A stretch of DNA of 64,000 nt. It comes from a virus. Both the position numbers and the translations under genes were made by a program. Numbering within the stretch: position 1 is the stretch's first letter; each line of letters begins with the position of its first letter. The stretch covers positions 22,369 to 86,368 of IMG/VR virus record IMGVR_UViG_3300048121_000993; one strand, given 5' to 3'. Positions 16,423-25,196 of this stretch are shown piece by piece. A model generated the notes under the pieces. It had not been told where the DNA came from. It worked only from the letters and a program-made list of their open reading frames with translations, and did not search any database.

Positions 16423-17349
16423 ATGAACATAGCAATATATCAGTCAGTGAATGCACATGCACCAGCAATACATTGGTGGCTAGCACAGGACCCACGATTT
16501 GGCCCACAATTATATATGTGGGTAGCAAATTCAAAAGAAGATTTAACAAGCATTGTTGAGGAAATGAGAGAACCTACATTTCCTGGCCAAGATATATCAG
16601 CAGAGTTATATGATGTTCATCAAGAAACTCTTAGAGAAATGGAAAATAAAAAAGCAGTAGACGGAGTAGTAGATTGTACTTCTACTTATTTTAATTTTAC
16701 AAAAAACTACAAACACCCAGTCTGGAGTAATTACTTTGGAGCAACTTATGATCATACGAGTACTATAGCATGTGATAAACTTATATTTGCTGAAGCAACG
16801 GTAGAAGATAGTGTTATGTATTATGTTACACAGTATGCATTTAATAATCTCGATTTAGCTGCGATAGAAGAGCATTGTCAAGTATGGTGGACAGATCATA
16901 AACTAATGAACGGTGAAATATTAGACAATTGGAAAGAAATATGGTACAGAGATTATCATAATCAATGCATACAAGATTTCCATGATGGTAAATTGCAATA
17001 CATGTGGCAATTAAATTTTGCACATTGGGATTTGCACCATGCATTAGCCAATGGACTTAATGGATTTGTATTAAACTATTCAATGGAAAGATTGTTTAAC
17101 GAGAAATATCAACGAACTACTAGCGATTTAAAAGCAGAAGCTCACCAAATAAAATATGTAAAAGATAATAACATTGATCATTTGTGTGTCGGTACATATT
17201 GGTTTAATAACATTGATACTATACTTTCTTATCTTGGAGTTGAGAATAGTGATATATTAATACAATCAGCTGAACAGTATAAAAAAGAATTCATTAGGAT
17301 CAATACAGCATACAAAGAAATACTTAATAAATACTACAAAGGAAATTAA
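16423..17349 (+). CDS. Family A paralogue 2, function unknown (308 aa)
   Basis: Paralogue of the protein at 14508-15380, with the same N-terminal IYQ....APAIHWWLAQ..FGPQLY and the central NWKEIWY.DYH....DFHDGKLQYMWQLNFAHWDL. Both copies are kept at similar length, so each probably has a role rather than being decay. There is no recognised catalytic motif. It follows tRNA-Asn and precedes an exported nuclease by three bases. Confidence 0.75.
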   Translation: MNIAIYQSVNAHAPAIHWWLAQDPRFGPQLYMWVANSKEDLTSIVEEMREPTFPGQDISAELYDVHQETLREMENKKAVDGVVDCTSTYFNFTKNYKHPVWSNYFGATYDHTSTIACDKLIFAEATVEDSVMYYVTQYAFNNLDLAAIEEHCQVWWTDHKLMNGEILDNWKEIWYRDYHNQCIQDFHDGKLQYMWQLNFAHWDLHHALANGLNGFVLNYSMERLFNEKYQRTTSDLKAEAHQIKYVKDNNIDHLCVGTYWFNNIDTILSYLGVENSDILIQSAEQYKKEFIRINTAYKEILNKYYKGN

Positions 17350-17352
17350 ATT

Positions 17353-17814
17353 ATGAATAGAAACATAGGTAGAGGATTAATTGTAATAGGAATGCTGATG
17401 TTAGGATTCCTTTTTGCAAATACAACATCAGCTAAAGAAGTTGATATGGTTGTTTACGACTTTGAAATAACCAGAGTAATTGACGGAGATACCGTAGCCT
17501 TTAGAGCAGACTTTTTGCCAGAGCCACTTAAACAAGAACTAAGCATTCGTGTTTACGGAGTTGACACACCTGAAAAGAGTTGGAGAGCAGAATGTGAATC
17601 TGAGGCAGCATGGGGCGAACAAGCAAGTCAATTTACCAAAGACCAATTAAATGGTGCAACAGTTATACAAGTAGCCATATACAAATGGGATAAGTTTGGT
17701 GGGCGTGTGTTAGGAGATATTATCATTGACGGTAAGAGTCTAAGACATATGCTTATTGAAAATGGATTTGCACGTGAATATTATGGTGACAAAAAAGAAT
17801 CCTGGTGTGCCTGA
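17353..17814 (+). CDS. Exported staphylococcal-nuclease-like protein
   Basis: 153 residues. An N-terminal hydrophobic segment (about 7-26, ending TTSAKE) looks like a signal peptide or membrane anchor. The SNase core follows: RVIDGDTVAFRAD, IRVYGVDTPEKSW, FGGRVLGDIIIDGKSLRHMLIENGFAREY, carrying the Asp/Thr Ca-site and Arg residues. Predicted to cut DNA or RNA in the periplasm, perhaps to recycle or exclude nucleic acid. A non-exported relative is at 30553-30903. AAGGA lies upstream of the ATG. Confidence 0.82.
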   Translation: MNRNIGRGLIVIGMLMLGFLFANTTSAKEVDMVVYDFEITRVIDGDTVAFRADFLPEPLKQELSIRVYGVDTPEKSWRAECESEAAWGEQASQFTKDQLNGATVIQVAIYKWDKFGGRVLGDIIIDGKSLRHMLIENGFAREYYGDKKESWCA

Positions 17815-18451
17815 ATATACAAATCACTCTATTGATTTTGCATTAACAACATACTGTCAAGCAAAGTGTCGCAGTTGTGCGAGAACTAACCAATACACTG
17901 GCGAGAAAGAATCTTGGCTACAATTAAAACACATGGATTTAGATGTGTTCAGACAGACATTAGAATCATCTCCTAATGTACATATTGCAGATATTGAATT
18001 TTGCGGAGAATTTGGTGATCCTATGATGCATCCTCAAATTGACAAGTTTATAGAAACTGCATTAGAATTTGCACCATCTGTTAGAATATCAACAAACGGT
18101 GGCTTACGAACTCCAGACTGGTATGAGTCTATTGCAAAGAAATATAAAAACAGATTAGAAATTAATTTTGCAATAGATGGGGCTACACATGATGTTAATT
18201 GGATGTATAGAGAAGGAGTCGATTGGCACCGAGCAATAGATAATATGACTAGTTATATGTCTGCAGGTGGATGGGGCAGCTGGTGGTTTATAATATTTGA
18301 ATGGAATTGGCACCAAATACCAGAGGCTAATAGTTTGGCAAATGATATAGGTATAGAATTAATGGTACGATACAATAACAGAGATTTTGGATTAATAACT
18401 CCAGAATCACGAATAAAAGCAGATGCAATAATTAAAGAACATGGATTATAA
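17783..18451 (+). CDS. Radical SAM enzyme, catalytic part
   Basis: 222 residues from the ATG at 17783; an ATG at 17756 is possible, but 17783 gives the better start before the conserved domain. Cluster motif CQAKCRSC (Cys25, Cys29, Cys32) binds the 4Fe-4S that cleaves AdoMet; EFCGEFGDPMMHP replaces the usual GGEP segment, and STNGG follows. The auxiliary-cluster domain is encoded separately by the next gene. Overlaps the nuclease gene by 32 bases. The substrate is unknown. Confidence 0.85.
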   Translation: MVTKKNPGVPEYTNHSIDFALTTYCQAKCRSCARTNQYTGEKESWLQLKHMDLDVFRQTLESSPNVHIADIEFCGEFGDPMMHPQIDKFIETALEFAPSVRISTNGGLRTPDWYESIAKKYKNRLEINFAIDGATHDVNWMYREGVDWHRAIDNMTSYMSAGGWGSWWFIIFEWNWHQIPEANSLANDIGIELMVRYNNRDFGLITPESRIKADAIIKEHGL

Positions 18452-18453
18452 GC

Positions 18454-18837
18454 ATGAGTAAATACAATATAAGCTGTTTTGCAATAGAAGGTACTCGCAG
18501 AATGTGGGAAGTAGGACCAGATGGTTTTGTATGGCCTTGCTGTTATTTTGGTAATGCATGGGATAAGAGACTTATGATGCATGCAGATGAACTTGATGAT
18601 CCAATCGCGAAACAGTTAGCATCAAATAAACTAAATGATGAATCTGCACTGTTATTTGATGATCCAGTAATGTTACAACTAATGAAAGAAGATCCAAATT
18701 GGAACAATTTAGAATATCATTCATTAGAAGAAATAATTAACCACAAAATATATCAAACATATATTCATCCAACAGGGTGGGAAAGCGATAACCCACCATT
18801 AGTATGTGTAGATAATTGTAATAAATGCAAGACTTGA
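18454..18837 (+). CDS. SPASM-like auxiliary domain, separate gene
   Basis: 127 residues. It contains GPDGFVWPCCYFGNAW, typical of SPASM/twitch C-terminal domains of radical SAM enzymes (Cys29, Cys30), an additional Cys8, and a closing CVDNCNKC with three cysteines. It starts two bases after the radical SAM stop in a different frame. So the protein is naturally split, or an old frameshift separated the halves. I infer that the two products assemble. Confidence 0.75.
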   Translation: MSKYNISCFAIEGTRRMWEVGPDGFVWPCCYFGNAWDKRLMMHADELDDPIAKQLASNKLNDESALLFDDPVMLQLMKEDPNWNNLEYHSLEEIINHKIYQTYIHPTGWESDNPPLVCVDNCNKCKT

Positions 18838-18862
18838 CAAGTTACGAAAACTCGTCTATAAT
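18834..18862 (+). promoter_or_regulatory. Consensus sigma70 promoter for tRNA-Glu
   Basis: Perfect TTGACA (18834-18839), exactly 17 bases, perfect TATAAT (18857-18862), ten bases before tRNA-Glu. The -35 overlaps the stop of the SPASM-like gene. Confidence 0.92.
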
Positions 18863-18871
18863 ACATTTTAT

Positions 18872-18943
18872 GTTCGGTTCGTCTATCGGTTAGGACTCCA
18901 GGTTTTCATCCTGGCAAGAGGGGTTCGATTCCCCTACCGAATA
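18872..18943 (+). tRNA. tRNA-Glu (anticodon TTC)
   Basis: Acceptor GTTCGGT pairs with ACCGAAT (first pair G-T), anticodon loop TTTTCAT gives TTC, T-arm GGGG/CCCC, CCA at 18944-18946. It has its own consensus promoter. Confidence 0.95.
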
Positions 18944-18962
18944 CCAATTTAAAGGAAACATA

Positions 18963-19652
18963 ATGAGCAATATAACAGGCAATGATGTAGATTGCTACTT
19001 AGTTACACACTGTCAAGGTTATTATGGTAACATGTTCATGTGGCTGTTTAATTTACACAATGGATTCCTTGATGCACCACTTAGAGCTAGAAAAACTGTA
19101 GCAGATGATACTGAAGAATATCGCATAACAAACAACAAAGTAGAGCATTTTCATTTACGGCCTGATGATTATCATAAATGGTATTTAGATACTGCAACAT
19201 GGGATCAACATATAGAAAATATATTAGCTCAACAACAGAAACTAATATGGCGTCCAAATAAACATTTTGAAAAACTAATTGTTAAGCCAGGCACACATGC
19301 TCCACAACAATTAATAAAGCAACCAAACATATCTAAAATAAAAACAAAACTAATTTTAAATCTAACAGTTGATAAAGATAATATAGACTTTTTAACAAAA
19401 TTAGAAAATCGTGTTAAAATATTAACAACAAATATTATTGAAGATGGTTATATTAAATCACAACATGCAGCATCAGTTCGAGCTGTAGAAAAACTAAAAA
19501 AATATCACACTGTAGTAAATATTGATATAGATAAATTATTGTTTAAATTTGATGACGATGAATATAATAAAGTATTAGGCTACTTAGGCACTGAACCTAT
19601 TTTATTTTGGAAAAGAAAGTTAAAGTACGGAATGGAATTAATAAATGAGTAA
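18963..19652 (+). CDS. Family B paralogue 1, sulfotransferase-like layout (229 aa)
   Basis: Shares with 19645-20334 and 50508-51242 an N-terminal G-N-x-x-x-W.....H..F segment, a middle EKLIVKPG strand, and a C-terminal VNIDIDKLLF......YLG......W block. This order is reminiscent of P-loop sulfotransferases, but the Walker-type loop is not canonical, so the function is open. A family B gene follows a radical SAM gene in both loci where the family occurs. Confidence 0.7.
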   Translation: MSNITGNDVDCYLVTHCQGYYGNMFMWLFNLHNGFLDAPLRARKTVADDTEEYRITNNKVEHFHLRPDDYHKWYLDTATWDQHIENILAQQQKLIWRPNKHFEKLIVKPGTHAPQQLIKQPNISKIKTKLILNLTVDKDNIDFLTKLENRVKILTTNIIEDGYIKSQHAASVRAVEKLKKYHTVVNIDIDKLLFKFDDDEYNKVLGYLGTEPILFWKRKLKYGMELINE

Positions 19653-20334
19653 TGTAGAATGTCACTTATTAATGCATACTGCATGTATGAATGGAAACTT
19701 TTTGTTATGGTTTATGTCACAACACGATGATTTTTTACACTCTGATATATTTCCTAGAAATACACTAATAGATAAATTCTGGGGAGATAAGTCAGATGAC
19801 CCTTTGCATTTTGCAGTTGAAGATCACAACTTATGGAAAGGTGCAATTGGCAAGTCAGAAAATACAGAACACGCAAATCAAAAGAAACACAGTTGGCAAG
19901 ATCATGTAGATATGTATAAGTCAGATCAAGCATACACTAAAATAGCAGTAAAACCTAATCTTGTACATAACATAAAGCATGCAGTAAAGGGAGATATAAT
20001 AGAACAGTTAATGAGTACAGTAACACCAAAATGTTTATATCTACCAGATGTTGAAGATCAAGTACACTTTGAAAAAATTCTAAAAAGAGCAAATCTACTA
20101 AGGCCATATGGTATGGACAGAAACAAACATTTGTTAAAAAACAATTTGGAAGGCCAGCGTGAAAATGTAGAATTACTAAAAACATGTTGCCCAGTACATA
20201 TAATTGATATTGGTAAATTATTATTTGAGTATGATGAAGAAGAATACGAAAAGCTAGTTATAATGCTAGGGTCGGATAAAATAAATAATTGGAAAGAATT
20301 AGTAAAATCAAACATAGAGTTGGTTTATACATAA
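19645..20334 (+). CDS. Family B paralogue 2 (229 aa)
   Basis: Same length as its upstream paralogue and overlapping it by eight bases. Conserved features: LMHTACMNGNFLLWFMSQHDDFL, KIAVKPN, HIIDIGKLLFEYDEEEYEKL and a terminal NNWKELV. Divergence from paralogue 1 is high, so the duplication is not recent. Function unknown; a sulfotransferase-like fold is a weak inference. Confidence 0.7.
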   Translation: MSNVECHLLMHTACMNGNFLLWFMSQHDDFLHSDIFPRNTLIDKFWGDKSDDPLHFAVEDHNLWKGAIGKSENTEHANQKKHSWQDHVDMYKSDQAYTKIAVKPNLVHNIKHAVKGDIIEQLMSTVTPKCLYLPDVEDQVHFEKILKRANLLRPYGMDRNKHLLKNNLEGQRENVELLKTCCPVHIIDIGKLLFEYDEEEYEKLVIMLGSDKINNWKELVKSNIELVYT

Positions 20335-20343
20335 GAGGATATA

Positions 20344-21126
20344 ATGGCAGCACACAAAGAAACAGTATTATCAGTAACACATTACACAGACACATTATTT
20401 CATATTACAACTACTCGAGATAGTAGTGTAAGGTTTAGAGATGGTGAGTTTATGATGATTGGATTAGACAACTGGTCAGAAAAACTACAAAAGAATAAAC
20501 CTATAATGAGAGCTTATTCAGTAGCAAGTCCAAACCATCAAGAAACACTAGAATTTTATAGTATCAAAGTACAAGACGGTCCACTTACAAGTAAATTGCA
20601 ACATGTAAAAGTAGGTGATGAGATACTAGTTAATCCTAAAGCAGTAGGCACCCTAGTACACGCAAATTTAAAGCCTGGACGCAATCTGTACTTACTGGCT
20701 ACCGGAACAGGAATCGCCCCTTTTATGAGTATTATACGCGGCGTAGACACATACGAACACTATGATAATGTCATTGTAGTATGGGGTACTAGAATAGCTA
20801 AAGAGCTGGCGTTTAGAGAGCTTATAGACGAGTTAAATAGCGATGAAATATATAGTCAAGTAACTGAAGGTAAACTTAAAACATACTTTACTTGCACACG
20901 TGAAGATTATGAGAATACAGGTCGTGTAACAACTGCAATGTATAATGGCGATGTTCAAAGGAAACTAGGACTAGTAGATTTGTCACCAATGCATGACAGA
21001 GTAATGATATGTGGCTCAATGCCAATGAATGCAGAATTAATTGAATACTTAAAAGGCGAAGGGTTTACAGAAGGCGACAGTAAAACACCAGGTGAGTATG
21101 TAGTAGAAAGAGCATTTGTAGGGTGA
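20344..21126 (+). CDS. fpr: Ferredoxin/flavodoxin-NADP reductase
   Basis: 260 residues, full length for the bacterial Fpr type. FAD-binding RAYSVASPN, NADP-binding GTGIAPFMSI, and CGSMPMNAE are present; the C-terminus YVVERAFVG matches subclass enzymes ending near AFV. It moves electrons between NADPH and ferredoxin or flavodoxin. In a phage with four radical SAM proteins it may supply reductant to their clusters, which is inference. AGAGGA lies before the ATG. Ends in a GTGA overlap with the next gene. Confidence 0.92.
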   Translation: MAAHKETVLSVTHYTDTLFHITTTRDSSVRFRDGEFMMIGLDNWSEKLQKNKPIMRAYSVASPNHQETLEFYSIKVQDGPLTSKLQHVKVGDEILVNPKAVGTLVHANLKPGRNLYLLATGTGIAPFMSIIRGVDTYEHYDNVIVVWGTRIAKELAFRELIDELNSDEIYSQVTEGKLKTYFTCTREDYENTGRVTTAMYNGDVQRKLGLVDLSPMHDRVMICGSMPMNAELIEYLKGEGFTEGDSKTPGEYVVERAFVG

Positions 21127-21818
21127 GAACAAACGCACAAAAGAAAGTAATAACTGACAGGTACGAAAGTGCAACAGTACATAAAGATATTGTAAATCAA
21201 GGTTTTATTGATTACTTGCTTAATCAATTTCATAATTCAAAACACATAGAAAAGAATACAGGACCAGTTGTAATGAATTATAGTCCGGATAGAGAAGGAC
21301 TACAAGAATGGTTTACTCCAGTACAACGATTTGTTGATAACTTGATTGGTGAAAGCCTAGTATGGGGTAGTAATATATTTCGAGTAGAACAACCACATAT
21401 TGTACACAATGATGATTATCACGAAAAGATATATGACATATTTAAAACAGTTGTGATACCATTAGAAATTTCAAAGCCAACTAATTTTGTAGTATTTGAT
21501 CAGTATTATTTAGACGGCCCTGTTAAATGTTTTAGAGGATGGGAAAATGTACCAGATACATATTACAACAAAAGTTTAACAGACTATACAGATATTGTTG
21601 GATACACAGACGAACCATTTAACAAGCAAATATACAATGAATATTTAACTCATGTACCATACGAATCATTGCATGGATTAACAGTAGAATCTATAGTAAG
21701 ATGGCAACCCGGAGATGCTATTACATTTGATATGGGAAAATTACATTCAGCAGTAGACTTTATTTCACATGGTATTGATTATAAAATTGGATACAGTATT
21801 TTTACTGCTAAATACTAA
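21123..21818 (+). CDS. 2-oxoglutarate/Fe(II) oxygenase-like protein
   Basis: 231 residues, GTG start overlapping the reductase stop. Iron-ligand pattern His-x-Asp in HIVHNDDYH and a distal His in ITFDMGKLHSAVDF, with the WQPGD turn that precedes it; the jelly-roll strands KTVVIPLEIS and IGYSIFTAKY fit. Such enzymes hydroxylate proteins, nucleic acids or small molecules. Similar oxygenases are common in marine T4-like phages. The substrate is unknown. Confidence 0.7.
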   Translation: MRTNAQKKVITDRYESATVHKDIVNQGFIDYLLNQFHNSKHIEKNTGPVVMNYSPDREGLQEWFTPVQRFVDNLIGESLVWGSNIFRVEQPHIVHNDDYHEKIYDIFKTVVIPLEISKPTNFVVFDQYYLDGPVKCFRGWENVPDTYYNKSLTDYTDIVGYTDEPFNKQIYNEYLTHVPYESLHGLTVESIVRWQPGDAITFDMGKLHSAVDFISHGIDYKIGYSIFTAKY

Positions 21819-21841
21819 TAAGTAAAAAGTATACTTGGCCC

Positions 21842-21864
21842 GGTAAAATGTTGAGAGTTTTACC
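21842..21864 (+). promoter_or_regulatory. Hairpin in the leader of the next gene
   Basis: GGTAAAA (21842-21848) pairs with TTTTACC (21858-21864) around a nine-base loop. No T-run follows, so a terminator is unlikely. Confidence 0.4.
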
Positions 21865-21917
21865 ATAGGACAGTGCTAGCGGACATATTTTTTATGTAAT
21901 ACTAAAAGGAGTTTTGT

Positions 21918-22175
21918 ATGGCAGACTTATTTGGTCACAATAGTGGAGATAAAAAATTCATTATTAATATTAGCGATCTTTACGATGAGAAAGAACGCAA
22001 ACAAAAAGAGTTAGAATTTTACCAAGAAGAACTTGATAAATTAATGCTTAGATTAGGAATGTTACAACACGAAATAGGCGTCACTGAAACTATCATCAAT
22101 ATGATAGAAGGTGAATACTTAGTAGATCTTAAAGAGGCTATTAAAAAGAGGCAAATAATAAAAGGAATAAAATGA
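21918..22175 (+). CDS. Small coiled-coil protein (85 aa)
   Basis: Strong AGGAG site before the ATG. From residue 22 on it is a charged helix with heptad-like spacing (KERKQKELEFYQEELDKL pattern), followed by MLQHEIGVTETIINMIEGEYL. Probably forms a coiled coil. It ends in an ATGA overlap with the next gene. No function recognised. Confidence 0.75.
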   Translation: MADLFGHNSGDKKFIINISDLYDEKERKQKELEFYQEELDKLMLRLGMLQHEIGVTETIINMIEGEYLVDLKEAIKKRQIIKGIK

Positions 22176-22921
22176 ACACATTATATTTAATATGTAGTCA
22201 CAGTTGTTTAAGTCAAATGGAAGTTCCATACTTGCTTAATAACAGCCCTATGCTACACGGTGAAAGCCAAGCAGGAGAACATTGGGCATCATATGAACTA
22301 GATGGAAAAGAAGTAGATCACGAACCAGGTCCGTTGGGAAAGATTCGTGTACATGATGATTATTGGAATATTTCAGATGAAGATAGAGAATGGTATAACT
22401 ATGATGTTAGAAATACTATGGAAATATCTACAGAGCAATTAGATGGATTATTAAATTTAATTAAAGATAAAAGCATATCAGTTTTGCTACATGCACAAAA
22501 TTATGAAGATATTTGGAAGTGGAGTAGAGATTTACCAGTACTATTAGTCAGAACAAGAATGGATGAATGGGAAAGCAACATTGTTAGTTGGGCTGCACGC
22601 GAATACAACTACTTAATGGAAGATGACAGAAACGCTAATTACAGTGATGATGATCATAGTTGGCCTGGTGTAGACAAAATTGTTGACGAATTTATATTGA
22701 AGAAAAAACTTAATAATAATATCATCGATGTCGAAGGAGATATTGTTTTAGATCAAAGCCAATGGTCAACTCTTAGCGGATTAGATACCTTATGGGATAG
22801 TGTTGGTATTGATAAACCAGACCAAAATTGGATACATCAGTATTATGAAGACTTTCAAAATCACCAAGAATTAAACAAAGAACTAGCAAAGGAACTAACA
22901 GATGCCTACAATAAAAGATAA
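22172..22921 (+). CDS. Sulfotransferase-like protein of unknown function (249 aa)
   Basis: Loosely similar in layout to family B: an N-terminal strand-loop (YLICSHSC), then SVLLHAQN and the strand LPVLLVRTRMDEWESNIVSW, which looks like the PAPS-binding Arg..Ser region of sulfotransferases, then a C-terminal NWIHQYYEDFQNHQ helix. The evidence is pattern-level only. It overlaps both neighbours, so it is part of the same operon. Confidence 0.65.
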   Translation: MNTLYLICSHSCLSQMEVPYLLNNSPMLHGESQAGEHWASYELDGKEVDHEPGPLGKIRVHDDYWNISDEDREWYNYDVRNTMEISTEQLDGLLNLIKDKSISVLLHAQNYEDIWKWSRDLPVLLVRTRMDEWESNIVSWAAREYNYLMEDDRNANYSDDDHSWPGVDKIVDEFILKKKLNNNIIDVEGDIVLDQSQWSTLSGLDTLWDSVGIDKPDQNWIHQYYEDFQNHQELNKELAKELTDAYNKR

Positions 22922-23282
22922 TAACAATGTAGTACTGTTTAATGATCCTATAAAAATTTATTTGTTTAAGGATGAACAACTAGTAAAGGTATCATTCAAG
23001 ATATCTGACTATGTAGTTACTAACCGAGATATTACACAAGAGGCATTTGAACATATATTAGAAAACTATAATATAGACGATGGTGTGCAAGGAATTGAGA
23101 TGCACGATAATGGAAAGATTTGGTGGTATCATAGTAAATTTGGTCCACGCCCAGAATGTATTCCAGCAGATATGGTGTGCATTAATTTTAACAGATTTAG
23201 TTTTAGAATTTCATCAGACGAAATGAATAGAATTAAAGAAAACTACTATCATCAAAAGAACAACAAAATGCATTGGGATTAA
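22902..23282 (+). CDS. Hypothetical protein (126 aa)
   Basis: Overlaps the previous gene by 20 bases and ends three bases before the next start. The sequence has a beta-rich first half and a conserved-looking HDNGKIWWYHSKFGPRPECIP segment. No motif recognised. Confidence 0.65.
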   Translation: MPTIKDNNNVVLFNDPIKIYLFKDEQLVKVSFKISDYVVTNRDITQEAFEHILENYNIDDGVQGIEMHDNGKIWWYHSKFGPRPECIPADMVCINFNRFSFRISSDEMNRIKENYYHQKNNKMHWD

Positions 23283-23284
23283 CC

Positions 23285-24358
23285 ATGCGTGATTCCTTAC
23301 ATAATTTTAAAAAAGAAAACAATCAGATATGTATAGGTTGGCTTTTACAAGAAAACTCTAATACATTTATTAATGGCTTTTCGCAAAATCTTGCTGAGTA
23401 CTATTATGTTTCATTGGACATATTTGGTATAAAGCAATATATTGGACACAGTGTAGAAAGTCTGCAAGAACAATCACAAGATTATAAACAAATGCTAGTT
23501 ATTAAACAAGGTATAGTGTTTCGCGACTTAGCAGGATTTATAACAAACGTAGCAAATGAAAGCAATACAATAATATATGCAAGCGACTATGCAGATGATA
23601 TTATAGACTTTAATACAACTAATGCAGATAACATGTCTGAACTAACAGATATACTAAACTTACAAGTGAGCTTTGTAGCTAACACAGAACGGTTTATGTA
23701 CAGACCAACACCAGGGCAAAAATTTACTAAGTTAATAACTAGTTCAGGTGGGCTTAATCCAATACTTTATCCGTGGGCATTAAATATGACAAATGGTGCT
23801 ACAGTTGATGTAGTAGATTTAAGTAATATTGCACTAGTAAATGCAAAGCGTTGGGTTAATGAATGGGACGGTAAAGATTGCATAACTTTTGCTAATATGC
23901 TACTAGACTCAACTTCTGTTGATGGTCTTACATTTATAACAAGAGGTGGAGCTCATAAACACCGTATGCAAGAATTAGTCAATCAACAAGATGGATTTGA
24001 GACTTGGTTTAATAATACATTACCATATATTAACTATAATTATAGAAAACACGATTTTTTTAATAATACAGAAAACGATAAACTTGTAGAAAGCGTAAAA
24101 AACAATGTAGGCAACGTTTATATACATCTAAGTAACATATATCACTATCAACCTACAGCATTCTATTATAACCTAAAAAGCAGAATATCTATGCAAAATA
24201 GCCTAATAAACAAGCTAAAAGCGGCTAATTTAGGTAAAAAAGTAATGATTACCTGTATTGATGCACAGCATAGGCTACCACCGGCACCTATTTGGGTAGA
24301 TGACATAGAAACCCCAGAAATACTAGAAAAATACAATATTTTCCCCTGGCAACAGTAA
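23285..24358 (+). CDS. Family C paralogue 1 (357 aa)
   Basis: Start set at 23285 (MRDSLHNF), just after the previous stop; an earlier in-frame ATG at 23273 overlaps it. Shares with the minus-strand gene at 43544-44902 the N-terminal IGWLL.....I.....TQNL..FY pattern, a KQGI segment, a GG(I/L)(S/N)PI core and the closing (L/I)FPWQ. Function unknown; the fold may be Rossmann-like. A terminator follows. Confidence 0.7.
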   Translation: MRDSLHNFKKENNQICIGWLLQENSNTFINGFSQNLAEYYYVSLDIFGIKQYIGHSVESLQEQSQDYKQMLVIKQGIVFRDLAGFITNVANESNTIIYASDYADDIIDFNTTNADNMSELTDILNLQVSFVANTERFMYRPTPGQKFTKLITSSGGLNPILYPWALNMTNGATVDVVDLSNIALVNAKRWVNEWDGKDCITFANMLLDSTSVDGLTFITRGGAHKHRMQELVNQQDGFETWFNNTLPYINYNYRKHDFFNNTENDKLVESVKNNVGNVYIHLSNIYHYQPTAFYYNLKSRISMQNSLINKLKAANLGKKVMITCIDAQHRLPPAPIWVDDIETPEILEKYNIFPWQQ

Positions 24359-24377
24359 AATAATTAAAAAAACTTAT

Positions 24378-24405
24378 AAACCCTTGTACAGCAAGGGTTT
24401 TTTCT
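24378..24405 (+). terminator. Rho-independent terminator
   Basis: Stem AAACCCTTG/CAAGGGTTT with loop TACAG and a T-run. It closes the long accessory operon. Confidence 0.93.
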
Positions 24406-24417
24406 TGACTAAAAAGG

Positions 24418-24446
24418 TTGACAACCAAGACATCTTACTGTATACT
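24418..24446 (+). promoter_or_regulatory. Repeated promoter cassette, copy 1
   Basis: TTGACA (24418-24423) lies within the small dyad GGTTG-A-CAACC; the 17-base spacer holds the dyad AAGACATCTT (24427-24436); the -10 is TATACT (24441-24446), itself the left arm of TATACT-ATA-AGTATA. Four other copies occur in the window. Confidence 0.85.
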
Positions 24447-24478
24447 ATAAGTATATAAACAATAAAGGAATGAACAAT

Positions 24479-24898
24479 ATGGCATATGTATCACAAGAAA
24501 TGAAAAAAGCACTTACACCAGCTATTAAGGCAGTATTAAAAAAGCACCGTGTTAAGGCATCAATTAGTGTTAACAATCATTCAACACTATGTGTAAACAT
24601 CAAAGAAGGTGCTATTGACTTTATTGGTGAACAGAATAAAAAGAATATGGAAACTTGTCGTCAACGAGGTGTGCCGTTTGTAGAAAGCGATGGTTATATT
24701 CAAGTTAATGAATACTACCCAGAAACATACGGTGATGGAGCAGACTTTTTAGTAGAACTAGTAGATGCTATGAAAGGTCCAGATTACTTTAACAATGATG
24801 ATGCAATGACTGATTACTTTAGTCGTTCACATTATACTAGCATTAATGTTGGTAAGTGGAACAAGCCATATGTTTATAACGCATTTGTAGGACTTTAA
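24479..24898 (+). CDS. Conserved phage/plasmid protein (139 aa)
   Basis: Start set at 24479 (MAYVSQEMKK), since AAGGA is nine bases upstream; the ATG at 24470 is too close to it. The protein begins with a Lys-rich helix, then NHSTLCVNIKEGAIDF and ends YTSINVGKWNKPYV. This pattern is widespread in phages and plasmids as an uncharacterised protein. Driven by a cassette promoter. Confidence 0.8.
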   Translation: MAYVSQEMKKALTPAIKAVLKKHRVKASISVNNHSTLCVNIKEGAIDFIGEQNKKNMETCRQRGVPFVESDGYIQVNEYYPETYGDGADFLVELVDAMKGPDYFNNDDAMTDYFSRSHYTSINVGKWNKPYVYNAFVGL

Positions 24899-24910
24899 TA
24901 GGAGAATAAT

Positions 24911-25120
24911 ATGAAAACAATAATAAAATTTAATGAAGTAACAAATATAGAACTTGGTGGCGTTGATATGAACGACTACCCAGATTTCTGTGATGCATAT
25001 GTAGAAAGTGCAGAAAAGTTAGATGGTACGCCACTAACTGAAGTTGAACTAGAAGCGTTCAGCGAATTAGACGAAACAGCATCTTATATTAATGAGAATG
25101 CGTACGAAAGTTTATTTTAA
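24911..25120 (+). CDS. Conserved small acidic phage protein (69 aa)
   Basis: Twelve bases after the previous gene with AGGAG. Highly acidic, with a core VDMNDYPDFCDAYVESAE..DGTPLTEVELE, a pattern that often accompanies the preceding gene's family in other phages. Function unknown; acidity suggests a DNA mimic or protein-binding role, which is only a guess. Confidence 0.78.
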   Translation: MKTIIKFNEVTNIELGGVDMNDYPDFCDAYVESAEKLDGTPLTEVELEAFSELDETASYINENAYESLF

Positions 25121-25127
25121 AAAAAGG

Positions 25128-25156
25128 TTGACAAGTAAGACATCTTACTGTATACT
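25128..25156 (+). promoter_or_regulatory. Repeated promoter cassette, copy 2
   Basis: TTGACA (25128-25133), spacer of 17 with AAGACATCTT (25137-25146), TATACT (25151-25156) followed by the ATA-AGTATA arm. Confidence 0.85.
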
Positions 25157-25196
25157 ATAAGTATAAACACTAAAAAATTAACTACTGGAGAATAAT

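Noticed and set aside
18449-18456. Simple sequencing frameshift between radical SAM and SPASM parts
   Set aside because: Not excluded, but the second gene has its own ATG two bases after the stop and no homopolymer run lies at the junction, so I treat it as a natural split and flag it as a finding.
17353-23282. RiPP precursor peptide next to the radical SAM genes
   Set aside because: No short gene with a leader-core look lies beside any of the four radical SAM genes; small genes nearby are coiled-coil or unrelated.
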